DNA from: Chloroflexota bacterium
Lineage (GTDB): Bacteria; Chloroflexota; UBA6077; JACCZL01
Reading direction: 5' to 3'
Length of the DNA stretch: 64,000 nucleotides
Assembly: GCA_020850535.1 (NCBI GenBank)
Contig: JADZEM010000060.1
Coordinates: forward strand, 1 to 64,000
This document shows positions 43,971 through 51,930 of this stretch, in pieces. Made by a program: the position numbers and the translations under genes. The stretch's first letter is position 1. Each line of letters begins with the position of its first letter. The notes beneath the pieces are model-generated. The model was not told where the DNA came from. It worked only from the letters and a program-made list of their open reading frames with translations, and did no database searches.

Positions 43971-45812
43971 CTAGAACAGCCACTCGAAGATGGCGTACAC
44001 GATCGCCATCGGGATCATCATGAACACGAGAATCAGCCCGGTGCAGAGGACCACCACCACGCCCATCAGGAAGGCGATGAGCAGGAACAACGGGCTGAAG
44101 ATCGCCAGCATCACCAGCTGCAGCTTGCTGGTCCAGCTGCCCTCGAACGCCTCAGGATCGACGTGTGCGCCCATCTTCTGGAGCCGCTTCAGGCGGCTCG
44201 CCAGCGGCGGATGCATGGACAGCCAGCCCAGTTGCCCGATCTCTGACTCGTCCGGCGTGGTCTGGTCGGCCTCGGCCTCAAGCCGCTGGCGATACTTGTG
44301 GCCCGCGCGCAGGCGGGCGGCCACCCGCTCCGCGCCCGACTTGCCCACACTCTCCCGCTCGACCTCTGCTTGCAGCTCCTGCACGACCTCCTGGTTGACG
44401 CGGTGCCGATCCGTGACCGCCCCGCCCACCACGAAGAGGTGGTCCGCCCAGGCGCCGCCCCTGATGCCGCCGCCGCGCGCCAGCAAGCCCTGAAGCCCCC
44501 GGGCGATGCCGTCCGGGTTCCGCGTGAGCTGCACGGCGGTCGCGTCGGCCAGGAAGCGGCGGGTCCGCCACGTCCAGGCCAGCATCGGGCTGAGCAGCCC
44601 GAGGACCATCATCATGAGGGCCGTCTTCGCCAGGCCGGCGGCAGCCCAGATCGGGAAGAGGCCGAAAATGCGCACCTTCAGCAGCAGGCCCCGAATGCCG
44701 CGCGGTGCGCGGGACTTCTGCTCCTCGCTTCCCAGGACGAGATCGACATCCTCCATCTCGACCATCGAGACGCGGGAGCCGAGCAGTCGGGCAGCCTCAG
44801 CGGCGCGTGCGTCGGCCTCGCGGCCGGCCTTGTCCGTCAGCACGCGGAACAGCTGCCAGAGCGTCGCCCGGGCCGAGGTGCTGATCGGCGCATCCAGCAG
44901 CACGTTCACCAGCCCGAACGTCCGGAAGACCGTCACCATCGAGAGGGCGACGCCCAGGTCGCCGTTGCCAATCGAGGCGACAAGCTGCGCCAGGACGCCC
45001 TGGGTCTCGTCGCGGTCCATCTCGTCCAGCAGCCGCCGCGACACCACGATCACCGCGTCCGCCGGCGACGACCCAACCACCGCCGCGTTGGCGATCTGGC
45101 CGTCCAGCAGCATGACCCGTGGGGCCGGCAGGCCAGCGGCAATCGCCATCTCCTCGACGACGTTCACCAGCTGCCGCTCTTCCAGGTCGCCGGGGTTCGG
45201 ATGGCGAGCGCCCAGCCCCAGCACCAGCCCGCCGACGCCCGCCCCGGAGAAGAGGCGGCGCAACAGCAGCCAGAACACCAGCATGACCAGGACGCCCGGC
45301 AGCAGCAGCGACACGACCCCCAGGCCGGCCTGGAACAGCAGCAGCGGCGGGATCGGCCCCTTGTCCGCCACGTCGATGGCATCCATCAGGCGGCCAATCG
45401 TCCAGGCCACGAAGCGGAACGACTCCGGCACGTTGGCCGGCAGCAGCCCGACCAGGCTGATCAGCTTCGCCAGCAGGATGGCGGCCAGGAAGACGATGGG
45501 CGTCACCACGAGCGACAGCGGCAGGCCCGCCAGCACCACCGACAGAGACGAGGCGACGGACAGCCGCCACGTCGCGCGGCGGTGGCGGGCCTGCTCAGCA
45601 AAGAAGCTGGTGCGGTCGGCTGGCCCGGCGACCTGCCCCCAGGCGCGCGGGCCGGCGCCAGCCTCGGCCCGGGACTGCGGCGGTGGCGGGATCGAGCCGG
45701 GCGAGGTCGGCCCCGGCGGGACCGGCAGCGGCTGCGTCGGGCCGGGGCGACGCTCGCGCAGGCGGGGATCGGCCGGGAACGGCTTCGGCGTGGGCGCCTG
45801 ATCGTCAGTCAC
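43971..45812 (-). CDS. M48-family membrane protein without zinc-binding residues
   Basis: A 613-residue membrane protein related to HtpX/Ste24 peptidases. After a Pro-rich 60-residue head come paired helices (about 85-125 and 158-186), a cytoplasmic domain and C-terminal helices. The HExxH site is replaced by QLVAS (residues 276-280 in VLAQLVASIGNGDL), and the third ligand position reads Arg419 (RRFLADATAVQ). The surrounding family signature is otherwise kept, so this is probably a non-proteolytic relative. LemA is encoded downstream. The variant HLIGS/NGDL group in other bacteria looks similar to my knowledge, but I cannot confirm that here. Confidence 0.82.
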   Translation of the reverse strand: MTDDQAPTPKPFPADPRLRERRPGPTQPLPVPPGPTSPGSIPPPPQSRAEAGAGPRAWGQVAGPADRTSFFAEQARHRRATWRLSVASSLSVVLAGLPLSLVVTPIVFLAAILLAKLISLVGLLPANVPESFRFVAWTIGRLMDAIDVADKGPIPPLLLFQAGLGVVSLLLPGVLVMLVFWLLLRRLFSGAGVGGLVLGLGARHPNPGDLEERQLVNVVEEMAIAAGLPAPRVMLLDGQIANAAVVGSSPADAVIVVSRRLLDEMDRDETQGVLAQLVASIGNGDLGVALSMVTVFRTFGLVNVLLDAPISTSARATLWQLFRVLTDKAGREADARAAEAARLLGSRVSMVEMEDVDLVLGSEEQKSRAPRGIRGLLLKVRIFGLFPIWAAAGLAKTALMMMVLGLLSPMLAWTWRTRRFLADATAVQLTRNPDGIARGLQGLLARGGGIRGGAWADHLFVVGGAVTDRHRVNQEVVQELQAEVERESVGKSGAERVAARLRAGHKYRQRLEAEADQTTPDESEIGQLGWLSMHPPLASRLKRLQKMGAHVDPEAFEGSWTSKLQLVMLAIFSPLFLLIAFLMGVVVVLCTGLILVFMMIPMAIVYAIFEWLF

Positions 45813-46054
45813 GAGTGCGCTGCACCCCTCTCACCAGTAGGAACTCTGCTGCGCCGCGTCGGTCGCACATATCGATGAACGAAATCAGCGTACCAGGGAG
45901 GGGATGGCCGTGTCTGTCGTACCGCTGACACGGCGTGGGGCGAGGGGCGAGGGTCGTAGATCCACGCCCCTTCGCGCTGCCCTTGTTCGCCCCTCCGTCC
46001 GCCCGCTACAGTTGCCTCACCTCGCACTCGACGCCCCAGAGACGGAGCCCAGCG

Positions 46055-49000
46055 TTGGTAGTCGCCTCGGACGGTGGGCCTCGGGTGGCGTCACGCCGGC
46101 CGCTGCCGCGCGCGTTCGCGGCCACCCGTGCGGCCCTGCTAGAGCTCGCGCCGATCCTCTTCCTGGTCGGCTTCAGTGTCGTCGTCTTCGTCACCGAGCT
46201 GACGGGCGGCCCGATCTACTACGGCCGCGACACCACGACGTTTTACTATCCCAACACGCTCTGGGCTGCCGGCGAGGTCGCGGCCGGACGGCTGCCGCTC
46301 TGGTCGCCGCTGATCTTCGGCGGCTACCCGCTCCTGGCCGACGGCGAGATCGGCCTGCTCTCGCCGGTGCAGCTCGGGCTGCTGGCGCTGCTCCCGATGC
46401 CGCTGGCCTACAGCGCCGGGCGCGTCGTTGCCTACGCGCTGGCATCCGTTGGCATGTACCTCTACGCCCGCCTGCTCGGCGCGAACCGGCGGGGCGCTAC
46501 CATCGGCGGGCTGGCGTTCGCCTACGGCAGCTTCATGGTGGGCCACCTCCAGCACGACAACATTCTCCGCAGCGCGGCCTGGCTGCCCTGGCTGATGCTC
46601 ACCGCCGAGCTGGCCCTCCAGGCGCGCGGGCCACGCCGGCTGCTCTGGGCGGCGGCCGGCGGGCTGATCCTGGCGCTGGAAGCGGTCGGCGTCCACATCC
46701 AACCGGTCCTGATGAGCGTCCTCGTCTTCGGGTTGGCGCTGCTGTTCGGGCCGTTCGGCAAGACCTCCGTCCCGACGATCCTCTCGCCAAGCATCAGCCG
46801 GATGGCGCAGCTTGGCAAGCTCGTCTACGAGCTGCGGGCGCTGCTCGCCCGGCGCAACATCGGCGGGAACCCGTTGGAGTGGCTGCTCAGCCGGGTGGTG
46901 CTCGGCCTGCTCGTTGTCGGGCTGGGGCTGGGACTGGCCGCCATCCAGATCGTCCCGCTCTACGAGCTGGGGCTCCGCTCGATCCGCGCCTCGCTCGTCA
47001 CCTACGACTACGCCACCAGCTTCGCCGTCTCGCCGCCGCAGTTGCTGACGTTCGCCTTCCCGGCCATGTTCAACTTCGACGCGGAGCGGCACTGGGCGCT
47101 CTGGGCGACCCACGAGACGACGCTCTACGTCGGCGTGACGCCCCTGCTGCTGGCGCTGGTGGCGCTCGGCTACGTGCGCGGCCGGGCCGTGATGTTCTAC
47201 GCCCTGGTCGGGCTGGTCAGCCTGCTGCTGGTGTTCGGGGACTATCTCCCCATCAAGCCGTACACGGTCGTCTGGAACCTGCCCGGCTTCAGCTACCTGC
47301 GCGCACCGGCCCGCTTCAGCCTGCTGCTCAGCTTCACGCTGGCCGTGCTCTCGGCGCTCGGGGTGACGTGGATCGCGCGGCATGCGCGGTTCCGTGGCGC
47401 GTCCGGCACCATCGTCGGGCTGCTGAACGTGATGCTCCTGCTGCCGCTGGGGCTGGCACTCGCGATTGGCGCACTCCGCTGGTGGCTGCGCTTCGACCCG
47501 CTCAGCGCGACAGACCTCCTCCGCGTCGCCCTCCACACCAGCAAGGAGAACGGGCAGCTCGGGCCGTGGCACGTCTACTACGGCTTGATGGAGTTCACCC
47601 GGCCGGACAACGCGCGCACGGCCATCGGGCTGGGGCTGCTGGCCGTCACGCCGCTCGTACTCAGACTCTGGCTCCACCGGCCGCGCCTGGACCTGCTGTG
47701 TGGCGCGTTGCTGCTCTGGCTGACCGCCGGCGACCTGTGGCTGTTCAGCACCTCGTTCTACTTCCAGTCCCCGGCCCAGGATCTGACGCCGTCCTCGCCG
47801 GCCACCATGGTGCTGGAGAGCCGGCCCCAGCCGTTCCGCCTCTTCGTGGAGCCGGTGCTCAACCAGCGCTACGGCGCGAACCAGCTGGCCGGAGCCGGCG
47901 TTGCGACCGTCAACGGCTACAGCTCACTGGAGCCGCCTCGCTTTGCCGACTACTGGCAGAGCGTCGTTCACCAGGACAACGCGCTGCTCGACCTGTTCGA
48001 CGTGCAGTACGTGCTGGCCGCCGTGCAGGCGCCCGGCTCGCGCACGTTCGAGGGCGTCACCTACCACCCCTACGACCGCTTGATGAGCGGCACGTCCGCC
48101 AACCCGACCGGCCAGGAGACGTTCAGGATCGTGCCGACGCAGGCCACCTCACTCACGGTGCTCTCGGCGGTCGAAGGGCTGGGCGAATCGCAGGCCGGGG
48201 CCGCCGTCGCCGAGGTCACGCTGATCGGCGCGGACGGCAGTCGCCTCGCGGCGCCCCTGCGCGGCGGCCTGGAGACCGCCGAGTACAACGCGCCGGAACC
48301 AGGGTGGCCGCTCGCGGACTACGCCGGGCCGCGCGTGGCCTTCGCGGGGGCGGAGCAGGTCCCCAACCGCCACGAGCGCGGCGACCCGTTTCGCATCTAC
48401 GGTGTGACGATCCCCCTGGCGCAGCCGTTTGATGCCACCGCCGTCGAGGTCCGCATGACCTCGCCGGTCGGCAGGCTGCACCTGTACGGACTCGGGGTCC
48501 GGGCAGCCGATGGCAGCGGCTTCGCGGTGCGGGCGCTGGATAAGCAGAAGTACGTCCCGCTGCAGCAGGATGCTGCCGCCGCCCTGCTGCAGAATGTGGC
48601 GGCGCGCCAGCGTGTCTCGCTGGTCAACGAGGTGATCTCGGCCAACGGCGCGGTGACGACGGATCGCCTGCACGAGCAGGCCTGGGATCCGGCGCGGCAG
48701 GCCGTCATCGAGGGCACGCCGCCGGATGGCGCGCAGGCCGGCGCGGCCAGCGCCGCTCTCGGACAGGTCCGGCTGCTCTCGTACCTGCCGACCGAGATCG
48801 TGGCGCAGGCCGATCTACCTGCGCCCGGCTACCTCGTCCTGGCCGACCGCTTCGACGAGGGCTGGCGGGCCTACGTCGACGACGCCCGCGTCACCATCTA
48901 TCGGGCGAACGGCGTCGAGCGGCTGGTGGCAGTCCCGGCCGGCTCCCACACCGTCCGCTTCGCCTACGAGCCGTTCCCGCTCCAGCTTGGGGCTGGCATC

Positions 49001-49108
49001 AGCCTGGCGGCGGCCGGCGCATGGCTCGTGGTCGTCCTGCTGGCGCTGGCGCAGCTGTCAGGCGTGAGCGGGCTGCTCGCGCGGGTTGCTGGCGCACGGC
49101 GTCGGTGA
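46055..49108 (+). CDS. YfhO-like polytopic membrane protein
   Basis: A protein of about 1017 residues with a dozen or so helices in the first 600 and a large extracytoplasmic beta region after that, ending in a last helix (ISLAAAGAWLVVVLLALAQL). The N-terminal segment GPIYYGRDTTTFYYPNT and the C-terminal VLADRFDEGWRAYVDD with VERLVAVPAGSHTVRFAYEPF are typical of YfhO-type proteins, a group of GT-C-fold glycosyltransferases active on teichoic acids or surface glycans. The start is uncertain: TTG 46055 with GGAG is used; the frame is open to 45935. It overlaps the next gene by 4 nt. Confidence 0.82.
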   Translation: MVVASDGGPRVASRRPLPRAFAATRAALLELAPILFLVGFSVVVFVTELTGGPIYYGRDTTTFYYPNTLWAAGEVAAGRLPLWSPLIFGGYPLLADGEIGLLSPVQLGLLALLPMPLAYSAGRVVAYALASVGMYLYARLLGANRRGATIGGLAFAYGSFMVGHLQHDNILRSAAWLPWLMLTAELALQARGPRRLLWAAAGGLILALEAVGVHIQPVLMSVLVFGLALLFGPFGKTSVPTILSPSISRMAQLGKLVYELRALLARRNIGGNPLEWLLSRVVLGLLVVGLGLGLAAIQIVPLYELGLRSIRASLVTYDYATSFAVSPPQLLTFAFPAMFNFDAERHWALWATHETTLYVGVTPLLLALVALGYVRGRAVMFYALVGLVSLLLVFGDYLPIKPYTVVWNLPGFSYLRAPARFSLLLSFTLAVLSALGVTWIARHARFRGASGTIVGLLNVMLLLPLGLALAIGALRWWLRFDPLSATDLLRVALHTSKENGQLGPWHVYYGLMEFTRPDNARTAIGLGLLAVTPLVLRLWLHRPRLDLLCGALLLWLTAGDLWLFSTSFYFQSPAQDLTPSSPATMVLESRPQPFRLFVEPVLNQRYGANQLAGAGVATVNGYSSLEPPRFADYWQSVVHQDNALLDLFDVQYVLAAVQAPGSRTFEGVTYHPYDRLMSGTSANPTGQETFRIVPTQATSLTVLSAVEGLGESQAGAAVAEVTLIGADGSRLAAPLRGGLETAEYNAPEPGWPLADYAGPRVAFAGAEQVPNRHERGDPFRIYGVTIPLAQPFDATAVEVRMTSPVGRLHLYGLGVRAADGSGFAVRALDKQKYVPLQQDAAAALLQNVAARQRVSLVNEVISANGAVTTDRLHEQAWDPARQAVIEGTPPDGAQAGAASAALGQVRLLSYLPTEIVAQADLPAPGYLVLADRFDEGWRAYVDDARVTIYRANGVERLVAVPAGSHTVRFAYEPFPLQLGAGISLAAAGAWLVVVLLALAQLSGVSGLLARVAGARRR

Positions 49109-50781
49109 GGCTGCAACAGGCGTTCTGGTTCGCGCTGACCATGGCTGTCAGCCTCGGGTTTGCGTTCGGGGCCTCGCGTCCGGCCCTGTTCAACCCGCTC
49201 GTCGTCCATGATGACGTCCGGCAGCACGTCTTCTGGGCGCCGCGCCTCCACGATCCGGCCCTGTTCGCCGGCGACTGGATCGCCGAGTACTACCAGGCCC
49301 AGGCGCCGGCTGGCTATCAGGCCGTCTACTGGGCCGCCACGCTGTTGACCGACGCGATCTGGGTCAGCAAGCTGCTGCCGCTGGTGCTGACCGTCGTGCT
49401 GGCGCTCGGCGGCTTCTGGCTGGCCTGGACGCTCTGGCGGCGGTTGGATGCCGCCGCGCTCTCGACGGTCCTGCTGGTGTGGATCGTCTGGCAGTACGAC
49501 GACGTAGCCTCGGCCACGCCGCGCGCCTACGCGCTGCCGCTGCTGGTGATACAGCTCGCCGCCCTGGCATCTGGCCGCTCCTGGCTGGCGCTGTCGATCT
49601 TGCCGCTCCAGGCCGTGTTCTACCCGCTCGGCTGCGCGCTGTCCGCCGTGACCATCGGCGGCTGGGCCATCTGGCAGGCGACGCCGGCGCGCGGTGTCCC
49701 CGATTGGCGGGCGGCCATCTCCTGGGGGCCGCTCGTGCGCGCGTGGGCATGGCTCCTGGCGGCGACGGCGCTAGCGCTCGGGCTGACGGTCTGGGGGCAA
49801 CTCGACGCCGCCAGCTTCGGTCGGACGGTGACCGGCGCGGAGGCCCGCAGCCTGCCGGAGTTCCAGCAGGGCGGACGCGCCGCCTACTTTGTGGACGATC
49901 CGTACCGGTTCTGGCTGGAGAGCAGCCGCAGCGGCTTCGCGCTCAGCCCGCGAGACCCGCTGTTGGGGAATCTGCCGGCGATGGTGCTGCCGTTCGGGCT
50001 GGCGGTGGCGTTCGGGGGATGGCTGCTGCTGGGCCGCCTGCGGCTGGTGGGGCGGCCAGCCGTGCCCACGGCTGGCATGCTGCTGGTGGTCGTGCTGGTG
50101 GCGTCGCTCGGGCTGTTCGCCGCCGCGCACCTGCTGCTCTACCGGCTGTACCTGCCGGCCCGGCACGTCCAGTTCAGCCTGCCACTGGTGTGGTCGCTGG
50201 CTGGCGGCTTGTGCTGGACGCTGCTGGGAGAGCGGCTCGGCGAGGGGGCGTCGGCCGTGAGGGTTGCTGCGGGAAGACTCGGCCTGACCGCCGGGCAGGG
50301 CAGCGCGCTGCTGGGGATCGCCTTGCTCGCGCTGCACCCACCCCCGCCCGGCGATTTCTACGTGACGGGCCGGCACCCTGCGATCTACGCCTTCCTCCGG
50401 CAGACGCCGAAGGAGACGCTCGTCGCGACGCTGCCCGCCGACGGCAGCAACCTCCCCCTCTTCGGGCAGCGCGGCGTGCTGACGTCCTTCGAGCACCTGC
50501 TGCCATACCAGCCGGGCTACTACGAGCCGCTGCGCGCCCGCACCGAGGCGTTCCGCACGGCGTACTACGCGCCGACGCTGGTGCCGCTGGCCCAGGTGAT
50601 TCAGCAGTACGGCGTGGGCGTGGTCATCGCCGACGCCGACCTGCTCGAACGGCGGCGACGGAGCGAGCGGGAGCGGCCTCCGGCGCTGGAGGCCCTGCTC
50701 GACCGCTGCGGCGTCCTCAAAGAGCGCGAGCTGGTGGTGGTGCCGGCGGCCTGTATCCTGGCCGCCGCAAGCACTCCCTAG
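49105..50781 (+). CDS. polytopic membrane protein, probable GT-C-type glycosyltransferase relative
   Basis: A 558-residue membrane protein with about ten helices. I do not recognise a family name. The first external loop (LVVHDDVRQHVFWAPRLHDP) has the Asp-Asp that GT-C enzymes use, and the C-terminal part is soluble (ETLVATLPADGSNLPLFGQR...ERELVVVPAACILAA). GTG 49105 overlaps the YfhO-like stop (GTGA), so the two are co-translated and could act in one process. Confidence 0.75.
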   Translation: MRLQQAFWFALTMAVSLGFAFGASRPALFNPLVVHDDVRQHVFWAPRLHDPALFAGDWIAEYYQAQAPAGYQAVYWAATLLTDAIWVSKLLPLVLTVVLALGGFWLAWTLWRRLDAAALSTVLLVWIVWQYDDVASATPRAYALPLLVIQLAALASGRSWLALSILPLQAVFYPLGCALSAVTIGGWAIWQATPARGVPDWRAAISWGPLVRAWAWLLAATALALGLTVWGQLDAASFGRTVTGAEARSLPEFQQGGRAAYFVDDPYRFWLESSRSGFALSPRDPLLGNLPAMVLPFGLAVAFGGWLLLGRLRLVGRPAVPTAGMLLVVVLVASLGLFAAAHLLLYRLYLPARHVQFSLPLVWSLAGGLCWTLLGERLGEGASAVRVAAGRLGLTAGQGSALLGIALLALHPPPPGDFYVTGRHPAIYAFLRQTPKETLVATLPADGSNLPLFGQRGVLTSFEHLLPYQPGYYEPLRARTEAFRTAYYAPTLVPLAQVIQQYGVGVVIADADLLERRRRSERERPPALEALLDRCGVLKERELVVVPAACILAAASTP

Positions 50782-51147
50782 TGGTCTGTCAGTTGTGAAC
50801 GACCGGGTTGGACCTCTGCCGACGCTTCACCGTCATCCCGAGCGACGCGACCCATTCGGCACGCTCAGGGCAAACCTGACGACCTTCCCCGTCATCCCGA
50901 GCGACGTGAGGCCGCTCCCTTCATCGTCATCCCGAGCGGAGTGAGCGTGCGAACGAAGTCGAGGGATCTTCCTCGTCAGTCGTCCTTCACCTGGGGAAGA
51001 TCCCTCCGCTCGTGCCTCGCCGCGGTCGGGATGACGAGCGGGTGTGCTCGTGCCTGGCGTAGCTTGCCCTGAGCGCGCCGAATGGGGTCGGGATGACGGC
51101 CGGCACTGAGCGACCCTGTGATTGACGCCTGACGAGCCGCCAGCGCC
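50782..51147. repeat. intergenic repeat cluster, GTCATCCCGAGCG family
   Basis: No gene is present. The block GTCATCCCGAGCG occurs three times (starting at 50833, 50890 and 50928) and twice in inverted form (TCGGGATGAC near 51028 and 51088). One half-site pair can form a stem through GAGGGATCTTCC and GGAAGATCCCTC. The style matches the elements at 43135 and 60304, but the sequence is a different subtype. Confidence 0.75.
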
Positions 51148-51720
51148 TTACCAGGCGTACCCGTCCTCGGCGGAGATGTTGTCGATCACGATGTCGGGAT
51201 CCGAGTCACTCGCATCGTCGTCGGCGTCTTCGTTGTCCTCGTCGTCGGAATTGTCTTCGTCGTCGGAGTTATCTTCGTCGTCCGAGTTATCTTCGTCGTC
51301 CGAGTTGTCCTCGTCGTCGGAGTTGTCCGAGTTGTCGTCGTCCGAGTTGTCCTCGTCGTCGGAGTTGTCCGAGTTGTCCTCGTCGTCCGAGTTATCCTCG
51401 TCGTCCGAGTTGTCCTCGTCGTCCGAGTTATCCTCGTCGTCCGAGTTATCGTCGTCCTCGTCGTCGGAGTTGTCCTCGTCGTCGGAGTTGTCGTCGTCCG
51501 AGTTGTCGTCGTCCTCGTCGTCGTCGTCGTTGTCATCCGCGGCGGATGCGACGCGGACGGGCAACATCTCAAGCGCGCGCTCCGAGGCCGGCACGCGAGC
51601 GGTCGAGGAGAGGAGCGACGTTCCGAGGCTTTGCAGCACGCCGGCGCTGGCGGCAGCCATCAGCAGAACAACGCCCGCGAGCATGGCGGCGCGGAGCCAG
51701 GCGACGAATCGACTCGACAT
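51148..51720 (-). CDS. secreted Asp/Glu-rich repeat protein
   Basis: A 190-residue protein. The N-terminus is a signal peptide (RFVAWLRAAMLAGVVLLMAA). After about 60 residues the chain turns into an extremely acidic repeat of NSDDED-type units spanning about 100 residues, then a short tail (DIVIDNISAEDGYAW). The start at 51720 has AAAGGA upstream. An unstructured, calcium-binding surface or matrix protein is likely. The coding repeat (51230-51530, GTCGTCGGAGTTGTCCTC-like on the + strand) makes long but meaningless frames on the other strand. Confidence 0.8.
   Translation of the reverse strand: MSSRFVAWLRAAMLAGVVLLMAAASAGVLQSLGTSLLSSTARVPASERALEMLPVRVASAADDNDDDDEDDDNSDDDNSDDEDNSDDEDDDNSDDEDNSDDEDNSDDEDNSDDEDNSDNSDDEDNSDDDNSDNSDDEDNSDDEDNSDDEDNSDDEDNSDDEDNEDADDDASDSDPDIVIDNISAEDGYAW
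51230..51530 (-). repeat. tandem 18-bp-type coding repeats
   Basis: About 16 degenerate units built from AAC-TCG-GAC-GAC-GAG-GAC type codons in varied order. They code for the NSDDED repeats of the acidic protein. Third-position variation (GTCC versus GTCG, GTTA versus GTTG) shows that the array is under protein-level constraint. Confidence 0.85.
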
Positions 51721-51930
51721 GGGAAAGGGTTCCTTTCGCAGCAGCCTGGGATGGGGAGGGAGCACCGGCATGCCTGGTACTCCTGCCCGAACACCGAGGC
51801 CCGCAGTCCGCCATTGTGGCCGCTCGACGCGTCCTGACGCCAGCGTCCCGATACTACGGTAGCGTCACAGTCGCAGGGCGACCTGAATGACGGCTCGTTT
51901 CAAACAGGTTTCACCCGACGTTAACGTCGG

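Noticed and set aside
46139-47677. 512-residue minus-strand frame rich in Arg, Gln and Glu
   Set aside because: It is antisense to the YfhO-like gene; such Arg/Gln/Glu-rich frames arise opposite Leu/Ala-rich membrane proteins in GC-rich DNA.
45904-48432. 842-residue frame with GGGAGGGG before its ATG
   Set aside because: The reading frame gives Arg/Ala/Gly-rich protein without helices; the neighbouring frame is the real membrane protein. A CCGTGTC/GACACGG pair at 45908-45933 may explain the conserved-looking start.
51230-51530. Regular repeats resembling a CRISPR array
   Set aside because: The units are short, contiguous and in frame, and encode Asp/Asn/Ser/Glu repeats; there are no spacers and no cas genes.
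51122-51862. 246-residue Ser/Glu/Leu-repeat frame on the + strand
   Set aside because: It is the antisense reading of the acidic repeat gene; it has no start signal or domain, while the minus-strand frame has a signal peptide and a ribosome-binding site.
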